DNA of 11,041 nt. Origin: Candidatus Bathyarchaeota archaeon (GTDB lineage: Archaea > Thermoproteota > Bathyarchaeia > Bathyarchaeales > Bathycorpusculaceae). The position numbers and the translations under genes are program-made. Under the pieces are notes generated by a model, which ran no database searches, was not told where the DNA came from, and worked only from the letters and a program-made list of their open reading frames with translations. The stretch lies in contig JAGTQT010000026.1 in NCBI GenBank assembly GCA_018396615.1, positions 1 to 11,041 of the forward strand, read 5' to 3'. This document shows, in pieces, positions 1 to 6,854 of the stretch; positions within the stretch are counted from its first letter, which is position 1, and the number at the start of each line of letters is the position of its first letter.

Positions 1-2
1 TT

Positions 3-170
3 CTTTCAGCCGTTCTAGATGCCCCTCCGCCACCGCATGATCTCTTGTCTCCCCAGAAGCAGGGAATCCAAATGGAAGAAGAAACGGCAAAGGCACCTAG
101 CGACGGCGTTACAGTGCAAGCCAACATCGAGAACACGGCAACAGCTGAAAACACGGCTCCCGCAAAGTAA
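3..170 (+). CDS. C-terminal end of an unidentified protein (partial)
   Basis: An open frame enters from the left edge and runs 55 codons to a TAA at 168-170. The visible tail contains a four-proline run (about codons 8-11) and then becomes a low-complexity stretch rich in Ala, Thr, Glu and Asn, ending in APAK. No domain or motif can be recognised, so no function is proposed. Such tails are typical of disordered C-terminal extensions. An internal ATG at 72 could in principle start a 32-codon peptide, but the frame is open upstream of it, so a truncated larger gene is more likely. The region from 172 onward reads as the promoter of the next gene, so this gene and queT are probably separate transcription units. 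Confidence 0.45.
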   Translation, partial: LSAVLDAPPPPHDLLSPQKQGIQMEEETAKAPSDGVTVQANIENTATAENTAPAK

Positions 171-203
171 CCTATCCTACTAGTCGAAAAGCTGACAAGG
201 CTG

Positions 204-228
204 TTTCAGCAAAGTTTAATAGCTGAAA
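204..228 (+). promoter_or_regulatory. TATA-like box inside a palindrome, promoter of queT-queC
   Basis: TTTCAGC (204-210) and GCTGAAA (222-228) form a perfect 7+7 inverted repeat with an 11-base spacer, and the spacer holds the TATA-like TTTAATA (215-221). An archaeal start point about 25 bases downstream falls near 243-247, giving a leader of about 65 bases before the GTG at 312. A further GCTGA half-site lies at 191-195. A dyad enclosing a TATA box is the arrangement expected of a repressor that blocks TBP. This is inference from sequence only. Confidence 0.4.
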
Positions 229-242
229 AATCATCTGCAGAG

Positions 243-311
243 AACCGTTAGGCGGGTGAGTGGGCCTCCACCCGTTCCGCCAAAACAAACCCCGGAGTAG
301 GAGGTAGAAGA
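243..311 (+). promoter_or_regulatory. Structured leader of queT, candidate RNA switch
   Basis: The leader can form two mutually exclusive hairpins. One pairs CGGGTG (253-258) with CACCCG (269-274) around a 10-base loop. The other pairs GGCGG (251-255) with CCGCC (277-281), plus an inner GTGG (260-263) with CCAC (268-271). A purine-poor A/C tail (281-293) follows. The ribosome binding site GGAGG (300-304), seven bases before the GTG start, is fully complementary to CCTCC at 265-269, so one fold can hide it. This resembles translational riboswitch logic in front of a queuosine-precursor gene. The known preQ1 consensus sequences are not matched, so it is only a candidate. Confidence 0.35.
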
Positions 312-785
312 GTGAAATCTGCAAAAGACGTAGGATTGATGGCTGTTTTTGCAGCCCTGTATGCCTCGCTAGTTTACGCGTTTGCTCCAATATCTTTCTA
401 TGCTCTGCAATTCAGAGTAGCCGGAGCCATAAGACCGATGATAGCTAGAAAATGGTTTCTAAGCCTTGGCTACGCTCTCGGCGTAGCAGTAGGCAACATT
501 TTCAGCCCATATGCAGGACCATATGAGCTTGTCTTCATGCCGATTATGAGCCTTATCGCAGGCGTCCTCGGCTTTGTTGTGGCTAAGAAATTCAAGAAAA
601 GCTATTTCGTCGCTGGCGCAGTCATCGCCACAGTGATAGCGATAAGCGTAAGCTGGATGCTGAGTCAGTTTGGTTCGCCGATGCTTGCGACATTGCCTTA
701 TTTGATGATAAGCGAGCAAATTATATGCATTCTTGGAGCGTTTACACTCAAGTTTATTGATACAAGATTTAGATGGTGGGAATAG
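312..785 (+). CDS. queT: QueT-type queuosine-precursor transporter (ECF S component)
   Basis: This 157-residue, strongly hydrophobic protein has about five membrane segments. It resembles the QueT family (COG4708), the substrate-binding S component of energy-coupling-factor transporters, assigned to queuosine precursors by comparative genomics. The family signatures visible are ALYASLVYAFAPISF near the N terminus followed by LQFRVAGAIRPM, then GNIFSPYAGPYELVFMP in the middle. An S component needs EcfT and EcfA partners, which are not in this window. The GTG start is chosen because GGAGG lies seven bases upstream and the first membrane segment starts right after it. The TAG stop at 783-785 lies inside the start of queC. 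The neighbouring preQ0 synthase supports a role in deazapurine supply for tRNA modification. In archaea this would be archaeosine at tRNA position 15. Confidence 0.82.
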   Translation: MKSAKDVGLMAVFAALYASLVYAFAPISFYALQFRVAGAIRPMIARKWFLSLGYALGVAVGNIFSPYAGPYELVFMPIMSLIAGVLGFVVAKKFKKSYFVAGAVIATVIAISVSWMLSQFGSPMLATLPYLMISEQIICILGAFTLKFIDTRFRWWE

Positions 786-1444
786 CTATAGCAAGAAAAA
801 AAAAGTGCATCGTAGTTCTCAGCGGTGGACCAGATTCAGTGACTGTGGCTTATTGGGCAAAAAAGCGGGGCTACGAGGTCTATGCTTTGACTTTTAGATA
901 TGGCCAGATAGCAGATAAGGAAGTTAAACATGCAACCATGATATCTCAAAGTCTTGGAATCCCGATAAAAGTCATAGATCTCAGTTCCCTCAAGGACGTG
1001 TTCGTCGGGGTAACTTCGCTCTGTGACCGAAACATCAAGATGACTTCAGATTTCAGCCAGCCCATTATAGTTCCCTTCAGAAATGCTATCTTCCTCTCTG
1101 CGGCTGTTGCTTATGCGATTTCAGTAGGAGCCATCGAAATACTGTATGGCGCACAGGGCTCAGACGAAGCATTCTATCCAGACTGCCGGACAAAGTTTTA
1201 CAAAGCTTTTGAAAAAGCCGCAAGACTTGGAACGGACACTAACATAAGCATTAAAGCTCCTTTGAGTAAACTAACGAAAGCAGAGGTCATAAAGCTTGGC
1301 GCCAAACTAGGCGTCCCCTTCCATTTAACATGGTCCTGCTACCTAGACATGGACAAGCATTGTGGAAAATGCGAATCATGCATCAACCGCAGAAAAGCTT
1401 TCAGAGAAGCGGCTATACCAGATCCAACAGAATATGCAGAATAA
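773..1444 (+). CDS. queC: 7-cyano-7-deazaguanine (preQ0) synthase
   Basis: QueC converts 7-carboxy-7-deazaguanine to preQ0 using ATP and ammonia; in archaea preQ0 is then placed in tRNA by ArcTGT and converted to archaeosine. The 223-residue length fits the family. Visible motifs are the PP-loop SGGPDS (residues 17-22), VPFRN (100-104; the more usual form is VPGRN), YPDCR (135-139), and a four-cysteine zinc site at C189, C197, C200 and C203 in TWSCY...HCGKCESC. The ATG at 773 precedes the queT stop, giving a 13-base overlap and no clear ribosome binding site of its own, which suggests translational coupling to queT. A GTG at 776 is an equally possible start. The gene ends 26 bases from the 3' end of the convergent polymerase gene. 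Confidence 0.93.
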   Translation: MVGIAIARKKKCIVVLSGGPDSVTVAYWAKKRGYEVYALTFRYGQIADKEVKHATMISQSLGIPIKVIDLSSLKDVFVGVTSLCDRNIKMTSDFSQPIIVPFRNAIFLSAAVAYAISVGAIEILYGAQGSDEAFYPDCRTKFYKAFEKAARLGTDTNISIKAPLSKLTKAEVIKLGAKLGVPFHLTWSCYLDMDKHCGKCESCINRRKAFREAAIPDPTEYAE

Positions 1445-1470
1445 AATAGGAAAAATGTCGGACAACGCCT

Positions 1471-4152
1471 TTACATGAACCTTTCCAGTTTTGTCAGTCC
1501 GATTATTTCCTCGAAGTCTAAGCCAAGCGCGTCCAGAACCTGATCAAAGGTTGACTGCAGGTAGGCAACGTACTTTTCAACGTCGATCTCATTTTTCGTT
1601 GCTAGTTCAACTGGTTTTACATGAGGTTCTTTGGTGACTTTGACGAAGCTAATAAGGTCTCCGGCTTTGAGGTCGAGGCCGTTTGCTTTCAGCATTTTTG
1701 CTGCTTTGACGTGCTGTGGCGTGGTTTTTGTGTAGTGGTCCAGTTCTTCGCCTAGAACTACGTTGAAGGCTAGGTCGCTCATGCTTTCCCATTCTCTTCT
1801 TTTTAGCTTCATGTAGCAGTCACGTACGATTTCCGCTATGTCCTTTTTGGCGTTCTCGAAGTCTGCAGGCGTCTTGACTTTTGCCAACCGTTCTTTCATT
1901 CGGTCAAACGATTTCTTGATAAAAACGGGTATGTGCCGTTTTTTGCCAGTCAAGCCTTTCACGTCCACTGCCCCATCTTCCAGAACGCCGAGGTAGTTTT
2001 TCTTTCGCTGGCTAAAAACTGCGTAACGGTAGACCTTATCCACGTCTAAGCTCATTTTCAGCTCGTTCTCTGTCCAATGCGCCAGTTCCTCAATCTGCTG
2101 CCTAGAAGGATTTTTGAGAAAGAGACTGTCTGTATCGCCGTAAAGCACCTGAATGCCAATCGCCTTAGCCTTATTAAGTATCTGCATCAAAGAGTGCCTA
2201 GCCACTGCGGCTGTTCCTTCGGCTACAGGCGGACAGTAGAGATCGAAGCTTTCTGCCCCGAAGACGCCGTAGCTTGCATTAAGAATCACTTTGAGTGCAC
2301 CTTGGATGATGTTATACCAGCTCCGCATTTCTGCAGGTAAAGCCTTGTCTTTAGATTTCGCCTTATACCATTGTACACGCAGGTCTCGAAGCGAACCGAT
2401 CAGCAGGCTTTCTTGCGCTCGCTTCTTTGTGCAAACCCAGTGAGGTGTGTCAGGGATCAGGTTTGTTTGGCATTCAGGGTGCTGGCAAAGTATCGACTGG
2501 TAGCCGAGGTTCCATACCTTAATTATTGACGGGTACAGGCTTGGAAAGTCCATGACTGCCACGTTGAAGTGTACACCCGCTACGGGTTCGACGACTATTG
2601 CACCTTTGTATTTTTTCCCTTTGATTATGGCTTTGGTTGCTGTTTTTCCTTTTTTGGCAAGTATGTCCTCTGCATTAGGGATCAGCATGTTTCGTCTCCG
2701 GTGCTCGCGGTGCATGAAGTTGCGTATCCAGCGTGAAACTCCTTGGCGGCTCACATCTTCCATGGGCATGCTGCTGATTCTTGAGAGAACCAGAATAAGT
2801 TTCATGGTCAACTCGTCGTCGAAGCTTGTCAGCTTAAAAGTAATTTCAGCATCTCTGAAACAGTACTCAGCCAGTTCACTGTAGGCTAGTTCACTGAAAG
2901 GCTTCTCCAGCCTGATCTTCTCGGTTCCGATCAGAGCTCTACCTACGTCGTCAAGTGTCACGTCGCGGTAACGGTTGCTAAAAGCATAGAACTGAATGGA
3001 GCGATTATAGAAGAACTTGTAGAGATCAATGTGCACACCGTAGGCAAGCATACACGTCCGCTTACCCACCTCAATTGGGATTTCGCTTCTTTTGATGCCG
3101 AGCCTTTCCGCTCTGTGGGCAAGATATCGAAGGTCAAAATCGTCGCCATTAAATGTTATGACAAACGGGTACGCCCACAGAAGATCAAAGACTTCTCTTA
3201 TCAATTCTTCTTCTGTTTCGCAGTATTGACATCGAACATCTGCTGGAAGATGCCTCGTCCCTTCGCGGATGTCACGTTTCAGAAGCAGAACCTGTTTCAA
3301 CCCATCTGAAGCGTAGAAAGAAACACAGATAACGGGGTATTCTGCCTCCCGCGGGTCAGGCACCCTTGTCGGAATCGGCGCAAGAACTTCGATGTCCAGA
3401 GCGACCCGACGAAAAGTAGGTGCCGGATACTCCAGAAGCCTTGCCCATTCTCTAGCGAACTCTAGCTCCTCTTCAGAGGCATCAGTGAACACTGCGTTGA
3501 TCTGCTCAACGGTTTTTTCGATGTTGCCGAGGCTTTTAGGGGTAAGATCGCCTTCCTTGACTTCGTAGAGCATGCCAGGCAGCAGCTGTCTATCGTAGAT
3601 GTAGGACTGGTAGTACTTGATTTTGGATTCCCATACTTTAATTTCCTCTGGTGTGATTGACACGTCGGCGACTTTTGGAAAGCCCTCTGGAATTATGTCT
3701 CGAATACAGCCTGTGGGGCGACCTCCAATCGCTAATGGATCTTTTGTAACTATTTTGGTAACTTGAATTTCCCTGTCTTGGAGCGGGTCAAGTTTTTCAA
3801 CAAGCTCAAACCGCACGAAGCTTGGATGCTGGATTACACGGCTGATTTTTTCCAGCTCGTATGGAGAAAGGTTAGTTAAGCAGTAAGGCAGATGCCCAGT
3901 ATTATCGTACCAGAAGAAGATTTGCCCTGATTCTGGCTCGTAAAGTTTGATCATCACCTTCCCCGCTTGACCGTCATAGGTTGCGGACACAAAGTAGGCA
4001 TTTGGCAGGTTTCGAGGTGCAAGCGGCGGGAAAGAACGAGGGCGTTTTTCATTGATGCTTTGTGAAGGCAATGGAGTTTCCGCTACTGTTCTCTTCTCCA
4101 CTTGGTGCTTTTCGCTGGTTTCGCAGAAGTCTGCTAGCTGTTTTTGCGCCAT
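1471..4152 (-). CDS. polB: Family B DNA polymerase, PolB1 type
   Basis: A replicative DNA polymerase of 893 residues with 3'-5' proofreading. Exonuclease motifs: DIE (253-255), NGDDFD (335-340), YCFRD (430-434). Polymerase motifs: A, DFPSLYPS (535-542) with catalytic D535; B, KVILNASYG (621-629); C, YGDTDS (671-676) with D673 and D675; then KKNYLGV (717-723). A Cys/His cluster (C556, H558, C561, H571, C574) sits between motifs A and B and may bind zinc. The whole layout parallels Sulfolobus PolB1, including YDNTGHLPY near residue 82 and TPQHVKAA near 811. The N terminus has QKQLADF (residues 3-9) and the C terminus ends in LTKLERFM, both resembling PCNA-binding boxes. All catalytic residues are present, so it should be active. 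It is divergent from apgM across a 160-base gap, and stops with TAA. Confidence 0.96.
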   Translation of the reverse strand: MAQKQLADFCETSEKHQVEKRTVAETPLPSQSINEKRPRSFPPLAPRNLPNAYFVSATYDGQAGKVMIKLYEPESGQIFFWYDNTGHLPYCLTNLSPYELEKISRVIQHPSFVRFELVEKLDPLQDREIQVTKIVTKDPLAIGGRPTGCIRDIIPEGFPKVADVSITPEEIKVWESKIKYYQSYIYDRQLLPGMLYEVKEGDLTPKSLGNIEKTVEQINAVFTDASEEELEFAREWARLLEYPAPTFRRVALDIEVLAPIPTRVPDPREAEYPVICVSFYASDGLKQVLLLKRDIREGTRHLPADVRCQYCETEEELIREVFDLLWAYPFVITFNGDDFDLRYLAHRAERLGIKRSEIPIEVGKRTCMLAYGVHIDLYKFFYNRSIQFYAFSNRYRDVTLDDVGRALIGTEKIRLEKPFSELAYSELAEYCFRDAEITFKLTSFDDELTMKLILVLSRISSMPMEDVSRQGVSRWIRNFMHREHRRRNMLIPNAEDILAKKGKTATKAIIKGKKYKGAIVVEPVAGVHFNVAVMDFPSLYPSIIKVWNLGYQSILCQHPECQTNLIPDTPHWVCTKKRAQESLLIGSLRDLRVQWYKAKSKDKALPAEMRSWYNIIQGALKVILNASYGVFGAESFDLYCPPVAEGTAAVARHSLMQILNKAKAIGIQVLYGDTDSLFLKNPSRQQIEELAHWTENELKMSLDVDKVYRYAVFSQRKKNYLGVLEDGAVDVKGLTGKKRHIPVFIKKSFDRMKERLAKVKTPADFENAKKDIAEIVRDCYMKLKRREWESMSDLAFNVVLGEELDHYTKTTPQHVKAAKMLKANGLDLKAGDLISFVKVTKEPHVKPVELATKNEIDVEKYVAYLQSTFDQVLDALGLDFEEIIGLTKLERFM

Positions 4153-4312
4153 TCTTCTTGCCTTTATCTGTCAAGTTATGCTTTGACTAGACTAAAATCT
4201 CTTACTAGTGCCGAAAGCTGATTGTTTCTAGCTTTCTATCATGCTGCACAAGTGTTTTTAACCTCTGCAGTCTAAATTGAATAATTCACGCCCTCACCTC
4301 GGAGAAGAGGAT
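4153..4312. promoter_or_regulatory. Divergent control region between polB and apgM
   Basis: On the plus strand a TATA-like TTTTTAA (4255-4262) predicts a start near 4284. On the minus strand TTTTAG (4193-4198) is a weaker candidate that would give a leader of about 18 bases for polB. Between them GAAAGCT (4213-4219) and AGCTTTC (4230-4236) form a perfect 7+7 inverted repeat with a 10-base spacer, a possible operator serving either gene. The ribosome binding site for apgM is GGAG at 4301-4304. No strong site precedes the polB ATG. Confidence 0.35.
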
Positions 4313-5560
4313 GTGCCAAGCTTGAAGGCAGTTCTTGTTATCGCAGACGGAATGGCTGACAGACCAGTGAAAGAACTCGACTGGAAAACCCCACTCGAGT
4401 TTGCCCGAAAACCCACATTAAACCGCATAGCCGAAACAGGAATCTGCGGAATACTTGACCCCATAGCGCCAGGCATCCCTCCAGGAAGCGACACCGCAAC
4501 GCTTGCATTGCTTGGCTATGACGCGGTGAAGACCTACTCCGGAAGAGGCGCCCTTGAAGCATTAGGCTCGAATGTGAAGGTTCTGCCGGGTGACGTGGCG
4601 TTTAGATGCAACTTCGCTACGGTCAACCAAAACCAAACAGTTTTAGATAGACGCGCCGGAAGAATTGAAAACAGAGACTCGCAAAAACTTGCGGAAAGCT
4701 TGAGCCAAGTCAAACTAAAAACCCCAAATGCAAGATTCCTTTTCAAAAGCACAATCCAGCACCGCGCCGTCCTAGTGATCCGTGGACCCAGACTGTCCGC
4801 AAACATAAGCGACTCGGACCCGGGAACAACTGGGGAAAAAGTCATGGATGCTAAACCATTAGACGATAGCCCTGAAGCCAAGCTTACCGCAAGAATCGTT
4901 AACACTCTAACGCGCGAGTTTCACAAATGTCTAACCAGCCACCCCGTTAACAGGGAAAGAGTCAAACGTGGTTTGCCGCCTGCAAACATGATTCTTTGCC
5001 GTGGTGCGGGAACATTGCCAAACGTGAAATCTCTTGCACATATCTATGGAATAAAAACCTCATGCGTAGCTGCAACCCCGCTTGTTAGAGGCGTATGCAG
5101 AGCAGTTGGAATGAAGACCATTGACGTGCAAGGCGCTACTGGAACATTGCAGACTGATTATCTTGCCAAAGCACGTGCCACAGTTCAAGCATTGCGAAGC
5201 AACGATTTTGTGCTCCTACATATAAAAGCCACAGACGTTGCAAGCCATGACAGCAAAGCCAAACAGAAAGCTGAAGCAATCGAAAAACTCGACAACATGC
5301 TGAACTATCTCATTGAACACGTTGACTTGAATTCTGTCTATCTGGCTGTGACAGCTGACCACACCACTTCCTCGGCTACGGGAAACCACGAAGGCGACCC
5401 CGTTCCCATTGCAATAACCGGGCCAAGTGTGAGACGTGACTCCGTTAAAGAATATGATGAGCGATCATGCGCTGGAGGCGGGCTTCATCGTATAAGAGGA
5501 GTAGATTTGATGCCCATCCTCATGAACCTGCTCGGCAAAACAAGCAAGTTTGGAGCATAA
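4313..5560 (+). CDS. apgM: Archaeal 2,3-bisphosphoglycerate-independent phosphoglycerate mutase
   Basis: This enzyme interconverts 3- and 2-phosphoglycerate in glycolysis and gluconeogenesis. It belongs to the archaeal aPGAM branch (COG3635) of the alkaline phosphatase superfamily, a two-metal enzyme working through a phosphoserine. Visible motifs are VLVIADGMADRPV at the N terminus (metal Asp), PGSDTATLALLGYD (nucleophile Ser), YSGRGALEALG, GTLQTDYLAKA, the metal-site segment HIKATDVASHD, and VTADHTTSS near the C terminus. I choose the GTG at 4313 because GGAG lies eight bases upstream and the homologous core begins about four residues later. An in-frame TTG at 4277 would add 12 residues but probably lies before the transcript start; a TTG at 4322 is also possible. 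The result is 415 residues, normal for the family. Its 3' end is 18 bases from the convergent kinase gene. Confidence 0.92.
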   Translation: MPSLKAVLVIADGMADRPVKELDWKTPLEFARKPTLNRIAETGICGILDPIAPGIPPGSDTATLALLGYDAVKTYSGRGALEALGSNVKVLPGDVAFRCNFATVNQNQTVLDRRAGRIENRDSQKLAESLSQVKLKTPNARFLFKSTIQHRAVLVIRGPRLSANISDSDPGTTGEKVMDAKPLDDSPEAKLTARIVNTLTREFHKCLTSHPVNRERVKRGLPPANMILCRGAGTLPNVKSLAHIYGIKTSCVAATPLVRGVCRAVGMKTIDVQGATGTLQTDYLAKARATVQALRSNDFVLLHIKATDVASHDSKAKQKAEAIEKLDNMLNYLIEHVDLNSVYLAVTADHTTSSATGNHEGDPVPIAITGPSVRRDSVKEYDERSCAGGGLHRIRGVDLMPILMNLLGKTSKFGA

Positions 5561-5578
5561 AATTACATGATTTAGGTT

Positions 5579-6697
5579 CTATTTGACTTCCACCAGCCGC
5601 CATTCTCTATAATCCGTAACCACTCGTAGGTAGCCTTTAAGCAGGCTATCCGCCTCAGCATCACCAGTATCCACTCTGAAAACGTTTCCTTCGATGCTTT
5701 GAAGCTTGTTCTTCGTCGCTGCAACCATTATTCGGCTTCTGCCTACGTTTTTAACTATTTTAGGGCTTATTTGCTGATTGCCTCTCCCTAAAAGAATCCC
5801 TTGGCGACCGATAGGTGAAAGGATAACCCACGTCTTTTCCCAGTCTTTGACACCTTCTAAGATTTCTTTCTCGTTAACGTCAAGGACAACTTTGCCCTTT
5901 TGGTAGATGTCTACGCCCAGCAATGTTTTCTCTACGCCGAGCAACTCGGCAATAGCCTTGATTGTTGTGCCTGGACCGAGGATGTAAGTGTCTTCAGGGT
6001 GCATTTCCTCGATTATAAAGCGGGCAATTGCAAGCTGACTTTCTTTTTCCTCAACAGTCTCGGAGCTTAGCTGTTTGCTTCCTTGAATCCGCATAGGCAA
6101 GAACGGTGTTTCTAGGTAACCATAGAGCCTAACTGAAAACGTGTCGCTTCGAATTGCGTCTTCATCTGCGTCCATGACCTCTAGTGCGGCTGTCTCTGCT
6201 TCTCCTTCTATAAAGGCTTGGACAATGTCCGCGGCGTCGCTGGGGCTGACTGCAAATACCCCGCTATACATTTTTACGCCTGCTGGAACGCCCAAAACTG
6301 GAACATTGATAGAGCCCTGGAGCGCGTCATAAATGTCTCTGGCTGTGCCGTCGCCGCCGACAAAGACTATGAGACCCACACCAGCTTCTTTCAGTAATCT
6401 CGCAGCGGCTTTTGTGTCTTCAGCGGTCGTTTTTTCCCGGATTTTCATCGGCAGAATGTTAACTGAGACATCTGCTTGCTTTGCTTCGTCTTCACCCATC
6501 ACTTTAGGGCAGGTCCAGATCTCCACCCGGTCAAGCGCCCCACGGTCATTCAGCGTTTTCAGAAACTCACTAGCTCTTCTGGGCGAGACCGGCTCAGCAC
6601 CGCGCTTCAACGCCTCTTTCAGAACGTTATCCGTTCCCTTTAACCCAACTTTCCCGCCCATCCCAGCCACGGGGTTAACAACGAAACCTACTTTCAT
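5579..6697 (-). CDS. ATP-NAD kinase family protein (COG3199)
   Basis: A 372-residue protein of the NAD kinase / diacylglycerol-kinase-like fold, in the longer archaeal COG3199 group that is predicted to phosphorylate NAD to NADP using ATP or polyphosphate. Visible features are the N-terminal KVGFVVNPVAGMGG, then GLKGTDNVL, the nucleotide-binding VFVGGDGTARD (GGDGT at 114-118), and GVPAGVKMYSGVFAVSP (136-152) where the core fold continues. The C-terminal half has ILGPGTTIKAI and ILLGRGNQQISP, usual for this group. Its substrate in vivo is not proven for the family, so a different small-molecule kinase activity remains possible. The ATG start is preceded by a TATA-like box about 38 bases away. 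It ends in TAG, convergent with apgM. Confidence 0.85.
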   Translation of the reverse strand: MKVGFVVNPVAGMGGKVGLKGTDNVLKEALKRGAEPVSPRRASEFLKTLNDRGALDRVEIWTCPKVMGEDEAKQADVSVNILPMKIREKTTAEDTKAAARLLKEAGVGLIVFVGGDGTARDIYDALQGSINVPVLGVPAGVKMYSGVFAVSPSDAADIVQAFIEGEAETAALEVMDADEDAIRSDTFSVRLYGYLETPFLPMRIQGSKQLSSETVEEKESQLAIARFIIEEMHPEDTYILGPGTTIKAIAELLGVEKTLLGVDIYQKGKVVLDVNEKEILEGVKDWEKTWVILSPIGRQGILLGRGNQQISPKIVKNVGRSRIMVAATKNKLQSIEGNVFRVDTGDAEADSLLKGYLRVVTDYREWRLVEVK

Positions 6698-6854
6698 AAG
6701 CCATTCAATGACAAGACTCAGCAGGTTTGCTATAAAAGATTCCGCCAGTTCTCTCGCAAAGAAGGCTGAAAAAATGCTTGAAACCGTAGTCTTGTCCCTA
6801 AATTCTTATATCTTCAATGCTTGAACTCGTTTCGCAGTAGCTGAGGAAGAAAAA
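6698..6854. promoter_or_regulatory. Divergent promoters of NAD kinase and threonine dehydrogenase
   Basis: For the minus-strand kinase, TTTTATAG (complement of about 6731-6738) is a good archaeal TATA match that places the transcript start near 6709, giving a leader of about 12 bases. For the plus-strand dehydrogenase, TTCTTATAT (about 6804-6812) predicts a start near 6834, followed by the ribosome binding site GAGGA (6843-6847) seven bases before the ATG at 6855. No clear inverted repeat was noticed here. Confidence 0.45.

Noticed and set aside
243..311. Classical preQ1-I or preQ1-II riboswitch
   Set aside because: The characteristic loop and tail sequences of these classes are not seen; only the general logic of a hidden ribosome binding site is similar.
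783..785. Genome-wide reading of TAG as an amino acid
   Set aside because: queT, the NAD kinase and tdh all end with TAG at the expected family length, and in queT further in-frame TAG codons follow at once. TAG therefore works as a normal stop here, although local readthrough at 9551 remains possible.
2077..3309. Several plus-strand frames opposite the polymerase gene
   Set aside because: They are antisense shadows of a gene with all catalytic motifs intact, and their translations show no recognisable domain.
4277..4312. TTG at 4277 as the start of the phosphoglycerate mutase
   Set aside because: It has no ribosome binding site, probably precedes the transcript start predicted from the TATA-like box at 4255-4262, and adds residues not expected in the family.
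6333..6824. 163-codon plus-strand frame opposite the NAD kinase start
   Set aside because: Serine/alanine-rich translation typical of antisense of a coding gene; it crosses the divergent promoter region.
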